Shown: positions 7,823 to 17,289, numbered from the stretch's first letter. The stretch: DNA of 64,000 bases from Treponema sp. UBA4692 (GCA_002404895.1 DHKO01000045.1:35500-99499), one strand, 5' to 3'. Made by a program: numbers and translations. The notes: generated by a model from the sequence alone, not told the origin.

Positions 7823-9472
7823 CTATTTTCTTTTTAATTTTTTGACTATCAATTTAACGATTTCGTCTTTTGTAATCAAAAGAAGCGCGATTCCGGTCGC
7901 TCCGTAGACAAGAGACGTTAGAAAAAGCGGCGCGCCGAATCCAATCAGCCTGCCGTGTCCTTCAAAAATCGGAACAAGCGCGTTTCGGACAAAATAAGCC
8001 GGAACTGCCGCAATCAGCGACAGGACAACGAGCTTTAGCGCGTATAAAACAGTTTTTCCAGCGACAGATTTGACATCGAGATTCCTGTTTTTCCTCATCA
8101 GGATAAAAAGAAGAACCGTGTTCGCAAAACTTGCGATTGAAAGCGCGAGCGCAATTCCGCCGCCGCCAAACGGGGAGACAAGAATCAAAGCTAGCGCGAT
8201 GTTCACCGCGAAGCCCGCAATTCCTGCGAATGTTGGAGATTTTGTGTCTCCCTGGGCGTAAAACGCCGGCGAGATTATCCTGTTCACGGCGATGAAGAAA
8301 AGCCCCGCGATGTGCCACTTGAAAGCCGAAAGAGTGAGCAAAACCGAATCGTCGCTGAATCTTTTTGACTTGTAGACAAGCGAGATTATCTCTTTTCCGC
8401 ACACAAGCGACAAAAACGTGATTGGAATTGAAATCAGAGCCATTATTTTTGCCGAAGAGACAAGCATTTTGTTGAAATCTGCCCAGTTTTGATTTTTTGC
8501 AAGACCGCTCAAATCCGGCAGAATCACAGTTCCGATTGAAACCGCGAAAATTCCGAGAATCAGCTCCTGAAGCCTAAGCGAATATTGAAGAGACGAGACA
8601 ATCCCTTCGCCCGCGCGTCCTGCCAAGGCCGTCGAGACAACATCGTTTAGCTGATAAGCCGCCATTCCAATCACTGTAGGGACAATCAGCTTCATAACGC
8701 GGCGTGTTCCAGCGTTTGAGAAAGCTTTTTTCAGCGAGACAAAATGGAAATTCCAGCCTGTTTTTAGCACGAAAGGCAGCTGGAACAAAGCCTGCACGCA
8801 GCCTCCTGAAATCACGCCGATTGACATTGCGCGCGCCGCCATCTGCGAGCGTGTTTCAGAATCAGCTTGTGCGCCTGAAAATTTTATCAGAATTGGAGTC
8901 AGAATGTAGGTTGCCGCAATCACAATCGAATTGAAAAGAACCGGCGTGAATCCGCTAGGCGAGAAAATCTTTACGCCGTTTAGAACGCCTTGAAAAAACG
9001 CCGCGATTGAAATAACAATCAGATAAGGAAACATTATCCGCGTCAAAAGCGAGGTCTCCAGAATCAGAAAATTCTCGTTTCCTTTAAGAAAAATCTTGAC
9101 GATTAGCGGCGTGAAAATCATTCCGAGAACGACCACGCAGGTTGTCAAAAATGTAATCAGCGTGACTGTCGCGCTTAAAAATTCCTTTGTCTTTTTGACA
9201 GACTCTGGATTTTTGTCTTCAAGATAGCCCTTGAAAGTCGGAATAAACGCGACTGAAATTGAATTTTCCGCAAAAAGCCGCCTCAGAAGATTCGGAATCA
9301 TAAAAGCGATTCCGAACGCATCCGCAAATTTTGACGTTCCAAGAAATGCCGCCTTTGTCATTTCGCGCGCAAGTCCTAAAATCCGTGAGCAAAGCGTGAA
9401 AAACGAGAGCGAAAGCCCTGCCGACAAAAGCGATTTTGATTTTTTATTTTGATTTTCTTTTTTTTCTGACAT
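7823..9472 (-). CDS. murJ: Lipid II flippase MurJ (MviN)
   Basis: An inner-membrane flippase that moves the peptidoglycan precursor lipid II to the periplasmic face. The 549-residue protein has about 14 hydrophobic segments and the family's N-terminal motif (SFFTLCSRILGLAREMTKAAFLGTS, with the conserved Arg pair), then DAFGIAFMIPNLLRRLFAENSISVAFIP. It is the first gene of a probable murJ-M24 peptidase operon. No Shine-Dalgarno sequence is seen; a -10 element lies 7 nt before the ATG (separate entry), suggesting a leaderless mRNA. Confidence 0.93.
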   Translation of the reverse strand: MSEKKENQNKKSKSLLSAGLSLSFFTLCSRILGLAREMTKAAFLGTSKFADAFGIAFMIPNLLRRLFAENSISVAFIPTFKGYLEDKNPESVKKTKEFLSATVTLITFLTTCVVVLGMIFTPLIVKIFLKGNENFLILETSLLTRIMFPYLIVISIAAFFQGVLNGVKIFSPSGFTPVLFNSIVIAATYILTPILIKFSGAQADSETRSQMAARAMSIGVISGGCVQALFQLPFVLKTGWNFHFVSLKKAFSNAGTRRVMKLIVPTVIGMAAYQLNDVVSTALAGRAGEGIVSSLQYSLRLQELILGIFAVSIGTVILPDLSGLAKNQNWADFNKMLVSSAKIMALISIPITFLSLVCGKEIISLVYKSKRFSDDSVLLTLSAFKWHIAGLFFIAVNRIISPAFYAQGDTKSPTFAGIAGFAVNIALALILVSPFGGGGIALALSIASFANTVLLFILMRKNRNLDVKSVAGKTVLYALKLVVLSLIAAVPAYFVRNALVPIFEGHGRLIGFGAPLFLTSLVYGATGIALLLITKDEIVKLIVKKLKRK

Positions 9473-9479
9473 GGCAACT

Positions 9480-9488
9480 AGATTAGCA
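9480..9488 (-). promoter_or_regulatory. Extended -10 of murJ (leaderless start)
   Basis: On the minus strand TGC-TAATCT is followed by 7 nt and the murJ ATG at 9472. Transcription starting at the usual distance would begin at or next to the start codon. Confidence 0.55.
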
Positions 9489-9634
9489 CAAAATTGAAGC
9501 GGTGAGAATTTGGATTTTCAAGAGATTTTAATTCTGCGGACTTTGCGGCTTGAAACGAACGAAAAAGCAAAAAAACGCACGGATTCGATTTTTTAACGAA
9601 AAATCTGAAATTTAAAATTTGGAATCTAAAAAAA

Positions 9635-9662
9635 TTTGAAATTCTGCGGAATAAATTTCAAA
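9635..9662 (+). repeat. 9-bp inverted repeat in murJ-pepF gap
   Basis: TTTGAAATT (9635-9643) and AATTTCAAA (9654-9662) enclose 10 nt. It lies about 80 bp upstream of the pepF -10. No gene is visible between 9473 and 9755. Confidence 0.5.
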
Positions 9663-9742
9663 TTTCTCCAAATTATAAAAATCGCATTGCCGGGAGATTC
9701 TGTTTTTTATCTTCCCGTGTGGAAAATCAGAAAAAATTGCAT

Positions 9743-9748
9743 TATAAT
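9743..9748 (+). promoter_or_regulatory. -10 box of pepF (leaderless start)
   Basis: A consensus TATAAT lies exactly 7 nt upstream of the ATG at 9756, leaving no room for a ribosome site. No clear -35 is visible. Confidence 0.6.
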
Positions 9749-9755
9749 TTTCGCT

Positions 9756-11552
9756 ATGGCAAAAAATACAATTCCAGAGCGAAAAGATGTTCCAGAATCA
9801 GACAAATGGGATCTTTCGACATTATACAAGTCTGATTCAGACTGGGAGGCTGATTTAGCTTCAATTCCGTCTCTTGCTGAAAAAGTTGTTTCATATAAAG
9901 GAAAGCTCGGAGAAAGCTCAGATTCTCTTCTTGGCGCATTAAAATCGAACGAGCAGCTCGAGAAAGTAATCGAGACGGTTTATACTTATGCTTCTTTGCG
10001 CCACACTGCTGATGAAAGCGATTCTGCCGGACAAAATATGGAAGGCCGCGTTATGATGGCTTACACTCAGGCTGAAAGCGAGACCTCATTTTTTTCGCCT
10101 GAGCTTATGGCGATTCCAGATGAAAAAATAAGCTCGTGGCTGAATCTTCCTGAATTTGCAGATTACAAAGTCTTTATCGAAAAAGAGCTTTACGAGAAAA
10201 AGCACATTTTGAGCGAGAAGGAGGAGCGGATTTTGTCTTTGCAGGCGGAAAGCTCCAGCACTGCGGAAAACGCTTTCAGCTTGCTCACAAATGTTGATAT
10301 GACTTTCAATCCTGTCCATATTGACGGTGAGGAAAAGCCGCTCACCCAGACGACTTTTTCGACTTTTTTGCACAATCACGACAGAAAAGTGCGCGAGGAA
10401 GCGTACAAAAATTTTTACGATGAATTTACAAAACATCAGAACACGATTGCGAGCCTTTACGCTGGCAGCGTGAATCAGGATGTCTTTGTTGCGCGCGCGA
10501 GAGGCTACAAGTCTTCTCTTGAATCAGCGCTTTACGGAGACAAAATTCCTGAAAGCGTCTACAAGAATCTGATTGAGACAGTCCGCAAGAATCTTCCTGA
10601 TTTGCACAGATATTATTCTCTCAGAAAAAAAGTTCTGGGCTTAAAAGAGCTTCGACATTACGATGTTTATGTTCCGCTTGTTGAAAACTGCCAGACAAAC
10701 ACGACTTATGACGAGGCCGTGGAGATTTGCCGGAACGCGCTTTCTCCGCTTGGAAAAGACTACACGGACATTCTTTGCGGCGGACTAAAAGGCGGCTGGG
10801 CTGACCGCTACGAAAACAAAGGCAAGCGCAGCGGAGCTTTTTCTTCCGGGGCTTACCGAGGCTATCCTTACATTCTTCTGAATTACAAAGACGACTCAAT
10901 CCGCGACTTGTTCACTATGGCGCACGAGGGCGGACACTCAATGCACACTTACTTCTCGAAAAGCAACAATCCGTTTATGTGCTACAACTACACGATTTTT
11001 GAGGCGGAAGTCGCTTCAACTTTCAATGAGGAGCTAGTTTTTGAGTATCTTCTGAAAAACGCGAAATCTGACGAGATGAAAAAATATCTGCTTTCAATGC
11101 GTGCGGACGATATTCTTGCAACTTTGCACCGGCAGACGATGTTTGCGGAATTTGAGCTAAAAGCGCACGAGCTTGTAGAGAACGGAACTCCGCTCAACGC
11201 TGAAATCTTGAGAAAAATCTACCGTGAGCTGCTTGTTCAGTATTTCGGATCTGAAATGGTCTTTGAGGAAAATTCTGATATGGAAGGCTTGCGGATTCCG
11301 CATTTTTACGGCGCATTCTATGTCTACAAATATTCAACCGGAATTTCTGCGGCTCTTGCTTTGGCAAAGCGAGTTACAACCGGCGGCGAAAAAGAGCGCG
11401 ATGACTACTTTAAATTCCTGAAGAGCGGCGGAAGCCGTTATCCTCTTGAAAGCCTGAAAGTTGCAGGCGTTGATATGTCGTCTCCAGAGCCTGTTCAGGC
11501 TGCGCTTGATGTTTTCAAGGACATTGTCGCCCAGCTTGAAAAACTGCTTTAA
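9756..11552 (+). CDS. pepF: Oligoendopeptidase F (M3 zinc peptidase)
   Basis: A cytoplasmic zinc endopeptidase of 598 residues that degrades short peptides. The HEXXH motif is in FTMAHEGGHSMHTYF, and the third ligand Glu lies in the helix IFEAEVASTFNEEL. The N-terminal M3 helical domain covers the first ~200 residues. The frame is open back to 9636, but the upstream part is repeat-like AT-rich DNA and the family start (KWDLSTLY) fits ATG 9756, which also sits 7 nt behind a TATAAT. It is monocistronic, with repeats on both sides. Confidence 0.93.
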   Translation: MAKNTIPERKDVPESDKWDLSTLYKSDSDWEADLASIPSLAEKVVSYKGKLGESSDSLLGALKSNEQLEKVIETVYTYASLRHTADESDSAGQNMEGRVMMAYTQAESETSFFSPELMAIPDEKISSWLNLPEFADYKVFIEKELYEKKHILSEKEERILSLQAESSSTAENAFSLLTNVDMTFNPVHIDGEEKPLTQTTFSTFLHNHDRKVREEAYKNFYDEFTKHQNTIASLYAGSVNQDVFVARARGYKSSLESALYGDKIPESVYKNLIETVRKNLPDLHRYYSLRKKVLGLKELRHYDVYVPLVENCQTNTTYDEAVEICRNALSPLGKDYTDILCGGLKGGWADRYENKGKRSGAFSSGAYRGYPYILLNYKDDSIRDLFTMAHEGGHSMHTYFSKSNNPFMCYNYTIFEAEVASTFNEELVFEYLLKNAKSDEMKKYLLSMRADDILATLHRQTMFAEFELKAHELVENGTPLNAEILRKIYRELLVQYFGSEMVFEENSDMEGLRIPHFYGAFYVYKYSTGISAALALAKRVTTGGEKERDDYFKFLKSGGSRYPLESLKVAGVDMSSPEPVQAALDVFKDIVAQLEKLL

Positions 11553-11578
11553 TTATTTGAGCCAGTTAAAAACTATTT

Positions 11579-11605
11579 GTCATTCTGAATTTATTTCAGA
11601 ATCTT
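11579..11605. repeat. Dispersed GTCATTCTGAA repeat, palindromic copy
   Basis: GTCATTCTGAA-TTTA-TTTCAGAATCTT forms a short hairpin just after pepF. It belongs to the family at 6378-6427 and might serve as a weak 3' processing signal. Confidence 0.7.
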
Positions 11606-11680
11606 CAAAATTTTAGCGGATGAATTTCGGGCTAAGTTTGAGAAAACATAAAGTTTTTAATTTTTAGACAGCAATAAAAG

Positions 11681-11737
11681 CCGTAGATTTAGAGTCACGG
11701 ATTTAAAATTCGCGATTTGAAATTCACGATTTGAAAT
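11681..11737 (+). repeat. Imperfect 14-15-bp tandem repeat upstream of add
   Basis: Four units are visible: CGTAGATTTAGAGT, CACGGATTTAAAATT, CGCGATTTGAAATT and CACGATTTGAAATC. They end 17 bp before the add start codon, so they overlap the leader or promoter. Function is unknown. Confidence 0.6.
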
Positions 11738-11754
11738 CTTAAATTGGAGAAATT

Positions 11755-12768
11755 ATGGAAAAGTCAGAGTTTGTTTCGATTCTTCAAAAAGTGCCGAAAG
11801 CGGAGCTTCATATTCACATCGAGGCTGTGATGAGCCGCGAGACAATCAAGAAGCTTTACTTGAAAAAAAACGGCGCTGAATTCACTGACGACGACATTGC
11901 AAAACTCTTTGATTACTCTGACTTGAACGGCTTTATTGCCGCATTCTTGAAAGTTCAGGATTTGTTCACTTCTGTTGACGATTTCGACCTGATTTTTGAT
12001 GATTTCAAGAATTATCTTTTGCGGAACGGAATCGTCTACACTGAGGCTTTTTTTGCTCCGTCTGCGTTCATAAAAAAAGGCTTCAAATATGAAGATATGG
12101 TTCGCAATTTCGAGAAGAATCTGAAAAAAATCAAAAAAGAGACTGGAATCACGGTGAAGCTGATTGGAGACGTGAGCCGGACTTTCGGCCTTGAAAACGC
12201 GGAAAAAAATCTTGAAATGTTCAAGGCGAATCCTTTTGACGGATTTATCGGAATCGGGCTTGGCGGCGCGGAAAGCAAAGGCCCATCAAAAGATTTCGGT
12301 CCTGTTTTCAATGCCGCGTTGAAATCTGGCTATCACGTTGTGGCGCATGCTGGCGAGGACTGCGGTCCTGAGTCGATTTGGGACGCTTTGAAAATTTGCC
12401 ATGCGGAAAGAATCGGACATGGAATTACGGCGGTTCAGGATGAAAATCTGATGAAATATCTCCGTGATAAAAATATCGCGCTTGAAGTCTGCCCGACGAG
12501 CAATGTCTTCACAAAAAAATACGTTAAATCGATGGCTGAGCATCCTGTAAAGACTTTTTTCGAGAAAAAAGTTCCTGTAACGCTTGCGACCGACGACCCG
12601 ATTTTTTTTGGCGTTGAGCTCCTGGACGAATACTGGAATCTTTATTCGGAGCTTGGCTTTAAAATGGAAGATATTAAGAAAATTATTCTTGCGGGCTTTG
12701 AATATTCTTTTCTTTCTGATTCCGAGAAAAAATCTTACGAAAATTCCGTTGAAGAAAATTGGAAGTAG
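11755..12768 (+). CDS. add: Adenosine deaminase
   Basis: Deaminates adenosine and deoxyadenosine to inosine in purine salvage. The 337-residue TIM-barrel amidohydrolase has all metal and catalytic residues: His19/His21 (AELHIHIEAV), His198 and Glu201 (VVAHAGEDCG), His222 (AERIGHGI) and Asp280/Asp281 (LATDDP). GGAG lies 8 nt before the ATG. A degenerate paralogue follows only 3 nt downstream. Confidence 0.95.
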   Translation: MEKSEFVSILQKVPKAELHIHIEAVMSRETIKKLYLKKNGAEFTDDDIAKLFDYSDLNGFIAAFLKVQDLFTSVDDFDLIFDDFKNYLLRNGIVYTEAFFAPSAFIKKGFKYEDMVRNFEKNLKKIKKETGITVKLIGDVSRTFGLENAEKNLEMFKANPFDGFIGIGLGGAESKGPSKDFGPVFNAALKSGYHVVAHAGEDCGPESIWDALKICHAERIGHGITAVQDENLMKYLRDKNIALEVCPTSNVFTKKYVKSMAEHPVKTFFEKKVPVTLATDDPIFFGVELLDEYWNLYSELGFKMEDIKKIILAGFEYSFLSDSEKKSYENSVEENWK

Positions 12769-12771
12769 AAA

Positions 12772-13680
12772 TTGGCGGAAGTTGAACTTGGAGAATTTTT
12801 AAAGATTCAAAAAACTGACGGCTTTAACGATTTGCAGGCCGGAATGTTGTACTCGTCTTATCTAAAATGGGCGAATTTTGTGATTCCGGGTTTTTCTGAG
12901 AATGAAGCCTGCTACGACCGTTCTCTTTATGATGATTTCACGTTTTACACAGATGTGAAAATCGGCGGGCGGAAAGACTTGCAGTCGCTTTTCTATCTTT
13001 CTGCGGCGGAAGCTGCCGCTGACAATGTAAAAACGCTTTACGGCGGAATTGACTTGGCTCTCTGCGAAAAATGCGGAAATCCTGCGGAATTTGCGGCCGC
13101 GATTGACGATGTGAAGTCAAAATTCAGTTCCCAGACAAAAATTCTTCCAGTCCTGATTTTGAACAGCAGCGTTGAAAACAATCTTTTTCTTGCGGAAACT
13201 TTCATTGAATCCAAGAAATTTGACGGCGTTTTTCTTGGCGGCAGGAATTTTGCTCATCAAGATGAAAAAACTGAATTTTACGCGAGAATTTTTGATTCCG
13301 CGCGCGCGGCAAATCTTAAAACTGAAATCGACTGCCTTGAAATAAAATCTCCTGATGAATTTTATTTTGCGCTGGAAACTTTCAAGCCCGGTTTTGTGAA
13401 AGACGCTTTTGATTCAATCTGCGATAAAAAATCGCTGGATTTTATAAAGCGGGAAAATGTGTGCGTCGAGTTCAGTCCCTATTATTTTTCCGAGTCAAAA
13501 GACGACAGAATCAAAAAAATCAGATTTATGCGGAAACTTTTTGACTCGGGCGTGAAAATCAGAATCTGCACCGCGAGCCTTGTATTTTTGAAAAGCTCGC
13601 TTTCGCAGTTCGCTGTTGACTTGTGCGGCTCAGGATTTTTCACGAAAGACGAAGCAGCAGGATTTTTCGAAAATTCTTGA
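12772..13680 (+). CDS. Adenosine-deaminase-like protein lacking catalytic residues
   Basis: A 302-residue protein of unknown function, tightly coupled to add (TTG start 3 nt after its stop). It aligns by pattern with add along most of its length: FDGVFLGGRNF matches FDGFIGIGLGG, FIKRENVCVEFSPYYF matches YLRDKNIALEVCPTSN, and VKIRICTAS matches VPVTLATDD. Every metal or catalytic position is changed: HAGE becomes IDCLE, the His of RIGHG is gone, and the two Asp of TDDP are absent. The HxH strand is not recognisable. I infer a catalytically dead paralogue, perhaps a binding partner or regulator of Add. An unrelated TIM barrel is the alternative. The frame is intact and codon use is like its neighbours, so it is not an obvious pseudogene. 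Confidence 0.75.
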   Translation: MAEVELGEFLKIQKTDGFNDLQAGMLYSSYLKWANFVIPGFSENEACYDRSLYDDFTFYTDVKIGGRKDLQSLFYLSAAEAAADNVKTLYGGIDLALCEKCGNPAEFAAAIDDVKSKFSSQTKILPVLILNSSVENNLFLAETFIESKKFDGVFLGGRNFAHQDEKTEFYARIFDSARAANLKTEIDCLEIKSPDEFYFALETFKPGFVKDAFDSICDKKSLDFIKRENVCVEFSPYYFSESKDDRIKKIRFMRKLFDSGVKIRICTASLVFLKSSLSQFAVDLCGSGFFTKDEAAGFFENS

Positions 13681-13776
13681 AAATCAGGAAAAATGCTCTA
13701 AAAATGCTCCGTCTGAAAAAATCGCTTTTTGGGCACAAAAATGTTTTTGGGAAAGCGAGTCGTTTCTTAACCGGCG

Positions 13777-15834
13777 TTATTTCAGATAAACCATAAGAAG
13801 CATAATGTCGGAATTTCGGATTCCAGAGATTCTGCTTGCCTGCCCGAGCGTTAGCGGCCGAACCTGCTCAAGTTTTGTGCGGCTTTCCGCGCTCAATGCT
13901 GGAATTTTTCCATAGTCAAAATCAAGAGGAATATGGAATTTTTCCATTTTGTGCATTTTTGCGATTCTCGCATCCTGCTTTTGAATGTAATATTTGTATT
14001 TTGCGTCTTCCTGCGCGATTTCCCAGACAAGCGGCGCGAATCCCGGATTTTCCGCGTTCGGGTCTTTCAGCAGAATTTCCGTCGCCTCATCAACCTGCTG
14101 ATATTTCAGATTTACCGAATCAAGCTGCGCTTTTGATTTCAGACCGACTTTGAACGCTTTTTCCGCAAGCCGGCGGTCTGCCGTGTCATGGCGGAGCTTC
14201 AGGCGATATTCCGCTCGCGCGGTGAACATTCTGTAAGGCTCTTTTGTTCCGAGCGTAACCAAGTCGTCAATCAGAACGCCGATGTAAGCCTCGTCGCGTC
14301 CGAGAATAAGCGGCTGCCACTCAGGAATTTTCCTGAAATTCTCTTTCCCCTGTGATTTTTGGAAATCTTCGAGAAGTTTGTTCACTTTGCGGGTTTCGTT
14401 TTGGGAAATCTCCGCGAAATGTTTAAGTTCCTCTTCCGAAAAATAAGGCTTCGGCTGAAAACATCCTGCTTCCGCGCTTGCTGGCGACTGTCCGAGATTT
14501 GAAGTCGTCTTGCACAAGTCTCCGCAAAGCTCCTTGTGGGCGCGCGCGTAAAGTCCCGCGTTGATTCCTGCCACAAGCCCTTGTCCTGCCGCCTCCTCAT
14601 AGCCCGAAGTTCCGTTAATCTGCCCTGCGTCAAAAAGTCCGGCCACGCGCTTTGTCTCCAGACTTGGAAAAAGCTGTGTCGGCTCAACATAATCGTATTC
14701 GACTGCGTATCCCGGACGCGCAACGTGGCAATTTTCAAAGCCAGGCAAAGTCCGCAAGAAAGAATCCTGAACTTCCTCCGGCAAAGAAGACGAAAGTCCG
14801 TTCAGATAAATCTCGTCTGTCTGTAGACTTTCCGGCTCAACGAAAAGCTGATGACGCTCGCGCTCCGCAAATCTCATAACTTTGTCTTCAATTGAAGGGC
14901 AGTAGCGCGGTCCGACCCCGTGAATTTTCCCGGAGTAAAGCGGCGAGCGAGAAATGTTTTCCCTGATAATCTCGTGAGTCTTTGAATTTGTGTAGACAAG
15001 ATAGCAAGGAACTTGCGGCCGCTCAATTTTTTCATCATCAAACGAGAACGGCACAATTTCCTCGTCTCCGGCCTGAATCTCAAGATTTGAAAAATCGATT
15101 GTGTGCCTTAAAATTCTCGGCGGAGTTCCGGTTTTTAGCCTTCCGGTCGTAAAGCCGAGCCTGTTCAGCGACTGCGTAAGTCCGAACGCGCCTTGCTCGC
15201 CGATTCTTCCGCACGGAGCATCGTACTCGCCGATAAAAATCCGTCCGCCAAGAAAAGTTCCCGTTGTCAAAACGCAAGCGCGTACAGGAATCACTCTTCC
15301 GCGCTCTGTTACAACCGCTGTTATTTTCTGTCTCTTCCCTGATTTTGCGGCTTCTGTCAAAAGCGAGGTTTCCGCATGCTCGCCTGGAATCTGTCCTTTT
15401 TGAAGGCTTTCAGACGGCGGCAATTCCGTTTCCGATTCAGTCGTCAGAACATCAACAACCGTGTCCATCAAAGTGTAAAGATTTTCTGTCGTTTCAACTG
15501 TCTGGCGCGCGAGCGACGAATAAAGCAATTTATCAGCCTGAGAGCGTGGAGCTTGAACCGCAGGGCCGCGGCTTTTGTTCAACATTCTAAACTGAATCAT
15601 CGATTTGTCGATGAGTTTTCCCATTTCGCCGCCTAGAGCGTCAATCTCCCGCACGATATTTCCTTTCGCGATTCCGCCGATTGAAGGATTGCAGCTCATT
15701 CTTGAAATTGAATCGATTGTCTGCGTGATTAAAATCGTTTTTAAGCCCATTCTGGCAGCCGCAAGCGCAGCCTCAATTCCGCCGTGTCCGCCGCCCACAA
15801 CCGCTACATCGTAAAAATCATAAAATCCTGACAT
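13777..15834 (-). CDS. mnmG: tRNA uridine-34 carboxymethylaminomethyl enzyme MnmG
   Basis: With MnmE it makes the cmnm5 modification of wobble uridine in several tRNAs. The FAD-binding GGGHGG lies near the N-terminus (DVAVVGGGHGGIEAALAAAR). Family signatures are SCNPSIGGIAKG, LNKSRGPAVQAPRSQAD and GTKEPYRMFTARAEYRL. I place the start at ATG 15834; the frame opens at a TTG 24 nt upstream. At 685 residues it is longer than most homologues (about 620-630). Two segments look inserted: ~132-171 (Ser/Glu/Gly-rich) and ~435-500 (containing LGQSPASAEAGCFQPK), both in surface loops. No mnmE or rsmG is adjacent. Confidence 0.95.
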   Translation of the reverse strand: MSGFYDFYDVAVVGGGHGGIEAALAAARMGLKTILITQTIDSISRMSCNPSIGGIAKGNIVREIDALGGEMGKLIDKSMIQFRMLNKSRGPAVQAPRSQADKLLYSSLARQTVETTENLYTLMDTVVDVLTTESETELPPSESLQKGQIPGEHAETSLLTEAAKSGKRQKITAVVTERGRVIPVRACVLTTGTFLGGRIFIGEYDAPCGRIGEQGAFGLTQSLNRLGFTTGRLKTGTPPRILRHTIDFSNLEIQAGDEEIVPFSFDDEKIERPQVPCYLVYTNSKTHEIIRENISRSPLYSGKIHGVGPRYCPSIEDKVMRFAERERHQLFVEPESLQTDEIYLNGLSSSLPEEVQDSFLRTLPGFENCHVARPGYAVEYDYVEPTQLFPSLETKRVAGLFDAGQINGTSGYEEAAGQGLVAGINAGLYARAHKELCGDLCKTTSNLGQSPASAEAGCFQPKPYFSEEELKHFAEISQNETRKVNKLLEDFQKSQGKENFRKIPEWQPLILGRDEAYIGVLIDDLVTLGTKEPYRMFTARAEYRLKLRHDTADRRLAEKAFKVGLKSKAQLDSVNLKYQQVDEATEILLKDPNAENPGFAPLVWEIAQEDAKYKYYIQKQDARIAKMHKMEKFHIPLDFDYGKIPALSAESRTKLEQVRPLTLGQASRISGIRNSDIMLLMVYLK

Positions 15835-15870
15835 AAATCCAACTAAAACCAAGAACAATAATGAATATTT

Positions 15871-16022
15871 TTTCGGGCGCTCCTGCTTCGCAGGCCGGGT
15901 CTTTCAGGTTTCCGCCTTTCGGCTTCATTCTTCCGTGAATTTCCGCGGCAAAACTTTGAGCGAATCATCAGAACTTCACTCCAGAACAGCTCCGCTGCCC
16001 TTGCAGCCCCTAGCGCGTTTGC
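15871..16022 (+). repeat. Dispersed repeat, family 2 (intergenic copy)
   Basis: The copy runs from TTTCGGGCGCTCC through TGCTTCGCAGG and CCGGGTCTT to CAGCCCCTAGCGCGTTTGC. The reverse complement of 55453-55643, inside a methyltransferase gene, begins and ends with nearly the same words. It contains small hairpins (CCTGC/GCAGG, GCC/GGC). The 15859-16216 gap holds no gene; besides this repeat it has AT-rich DNA feeding the promoter of the next gene. Confidence 0.75.
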
Positions 16023-16216
16023 TTTTTCAATGCGTTTTTCACATTAAAAGTCTCAGTTTCTTCCTTATTTAATGAAAATCTTTGAAAATTATATCGTTTT
16101 TATGAAGCGTGTACAAATTTTGAAGCGCGTCTAATCCCCAAACAATAGAATAAAATTTTCTTTCAGATTTTTGAAAAATGCGTTAAATTTATTTCATAAA
16201 ATAAAAGAGGATTGCT

Positions 16217-17269
16217 ATGAAAAAATCTTTTGCTTTAATTTTTGGAATCGCGTTTGCCGCTTCTTCATTGATGATTTCATGCGGCTCAACTTCTTCCGCA
16301 GCGGCTGTCAAGGAATCTTCCGAAACTGAAAATGCTCCGGAATTTGTCCGAAAAGAACTTCCTGAAAATATGCGCGTAGGCGCGAAAGGCGACCGAAAAG
16401 CCAAGACTGAAACCGACCCTTACGTTGTTTCTGTGATTGACGAGACAAAAGACAAATTTATCCAGAGTTTTTTCACCGACGGCGAAAAGCAGATTACGCT
16501 TGAATACAGCCTTTTTATTCCTGAAAATCTGGATTACTCAAAAAAATATCCGCTCGTGATGTATATTCCAGACGCTTCGGGCGCGAGCAAGAACGCAAAA
16601 GAGCTTGTGGAGCAGTATTTCGGCGCGGACATTTGGGCTTCAAAAGAAGTTCAGGAAAAGCACGAGTGTTTTGTTTTTGTTCCTGCGTTTTCTGAAATCG
16701 TTGCAGACGACAACTGCGATGTTTCAGACGAGATTGAGGTCGCTGTAAAGATAATCTCCTCGCTTGTGCAGAACTATAACATCGACACAGGCAGAATTTA
16801 TGCTAGCGGCCAGTCGATGGGCTGCATGACGAGCCTTTACCTGAATTCAAAATATCCGAACTTGTTTGCGGCTTCGCTTTTTGTCTCCGGGCAGTGGTGG
16901 GTTTACTCGCTTGCGCCGCTTAAAGACGCGAAATTTTTCTACATTACGGCAGAGGGCGATGAAAAGGCGAGCGGCGGACAGGCTGATTTGATGAATTATT
17001 TTGACAAGCGCAATGTTCCTTATTCTTTTGGAAAATGGAACGCGCAGGAATCAGCCGATGCTCAGAATGAAAACGCGAAAAAGCTGATTTCAGAAGGCAA
17101 AAACGCGAATTTTATCAGGTTTGAGAAAGGCACGGTTCTGACAGATGATGAAAAAATGGAGCATATGGCTTCGTTCAACTACGGCTACAGAATTGAAGCA
17201 GTGCGCGACTGGCTTTTTGAGCAGAAAATCGGAAATTCTTTTTTTGAAAAGCTGATTAACGCGAAGTAA
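16217..17269 (+). CDS. Lipoprotein alpha/beta hydrolase (PHB depolymerase/esterase-like)
   Basis: A 350-residue lipoprotein: the signal peptide ends in LMISC with the acylated Cys22. From ~90 on it is an alpha/beta hydrolase (YPLVMYIPDASGASKN) with nucleophile elbow GQSMG (Ser200) after DTGRIYASGQSMGC, a context typical of the Ig-less poly(3-hydroxybutyrate) depolymerase/feruloyl-esterase group. The candidate acid is in ITAEGDEKAS, and a His occurs late (EHMASFNYGYRIEAVRDWLF). The likely substrate is an ester on plant polysaccharide or lipid, but this is inferred. AGAGGA precedes the ATG. A terminator follows. Confidence 0.8.
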   Translation: MKKSFALIFGIAFAASSLMISCGSTSSAAAVKESSETENAPEFVRKELPENMRVGAKGDRKAKTETDPYVVSVIDETKDKFIQSFFTDGEKQITLEYSLFIPENLDYSKKYPLVMYIPDASGASKNAKELVEQYFGADIWASKEVQEKHECFVFVPAFSEIVADDNCDVSDEIEVAVKIISSLVQNYNIDTGRIYASGQSMGCMTSLYLNSKYPNLFAASLFVSGQWWVYSLAPLKDAKFFYITAEGDEKASGGQADLMNYFDKRNVPYSFGKWNAQESADAQNENAKKLISEGKNANFIRFEKGTVLTDDEKMEHMASFNYGYRIEAVRDWLFEQKIGNSFFEKLINAK

Positions 17270-17289
17270 CTTTTATAAAGTTATGTGCG

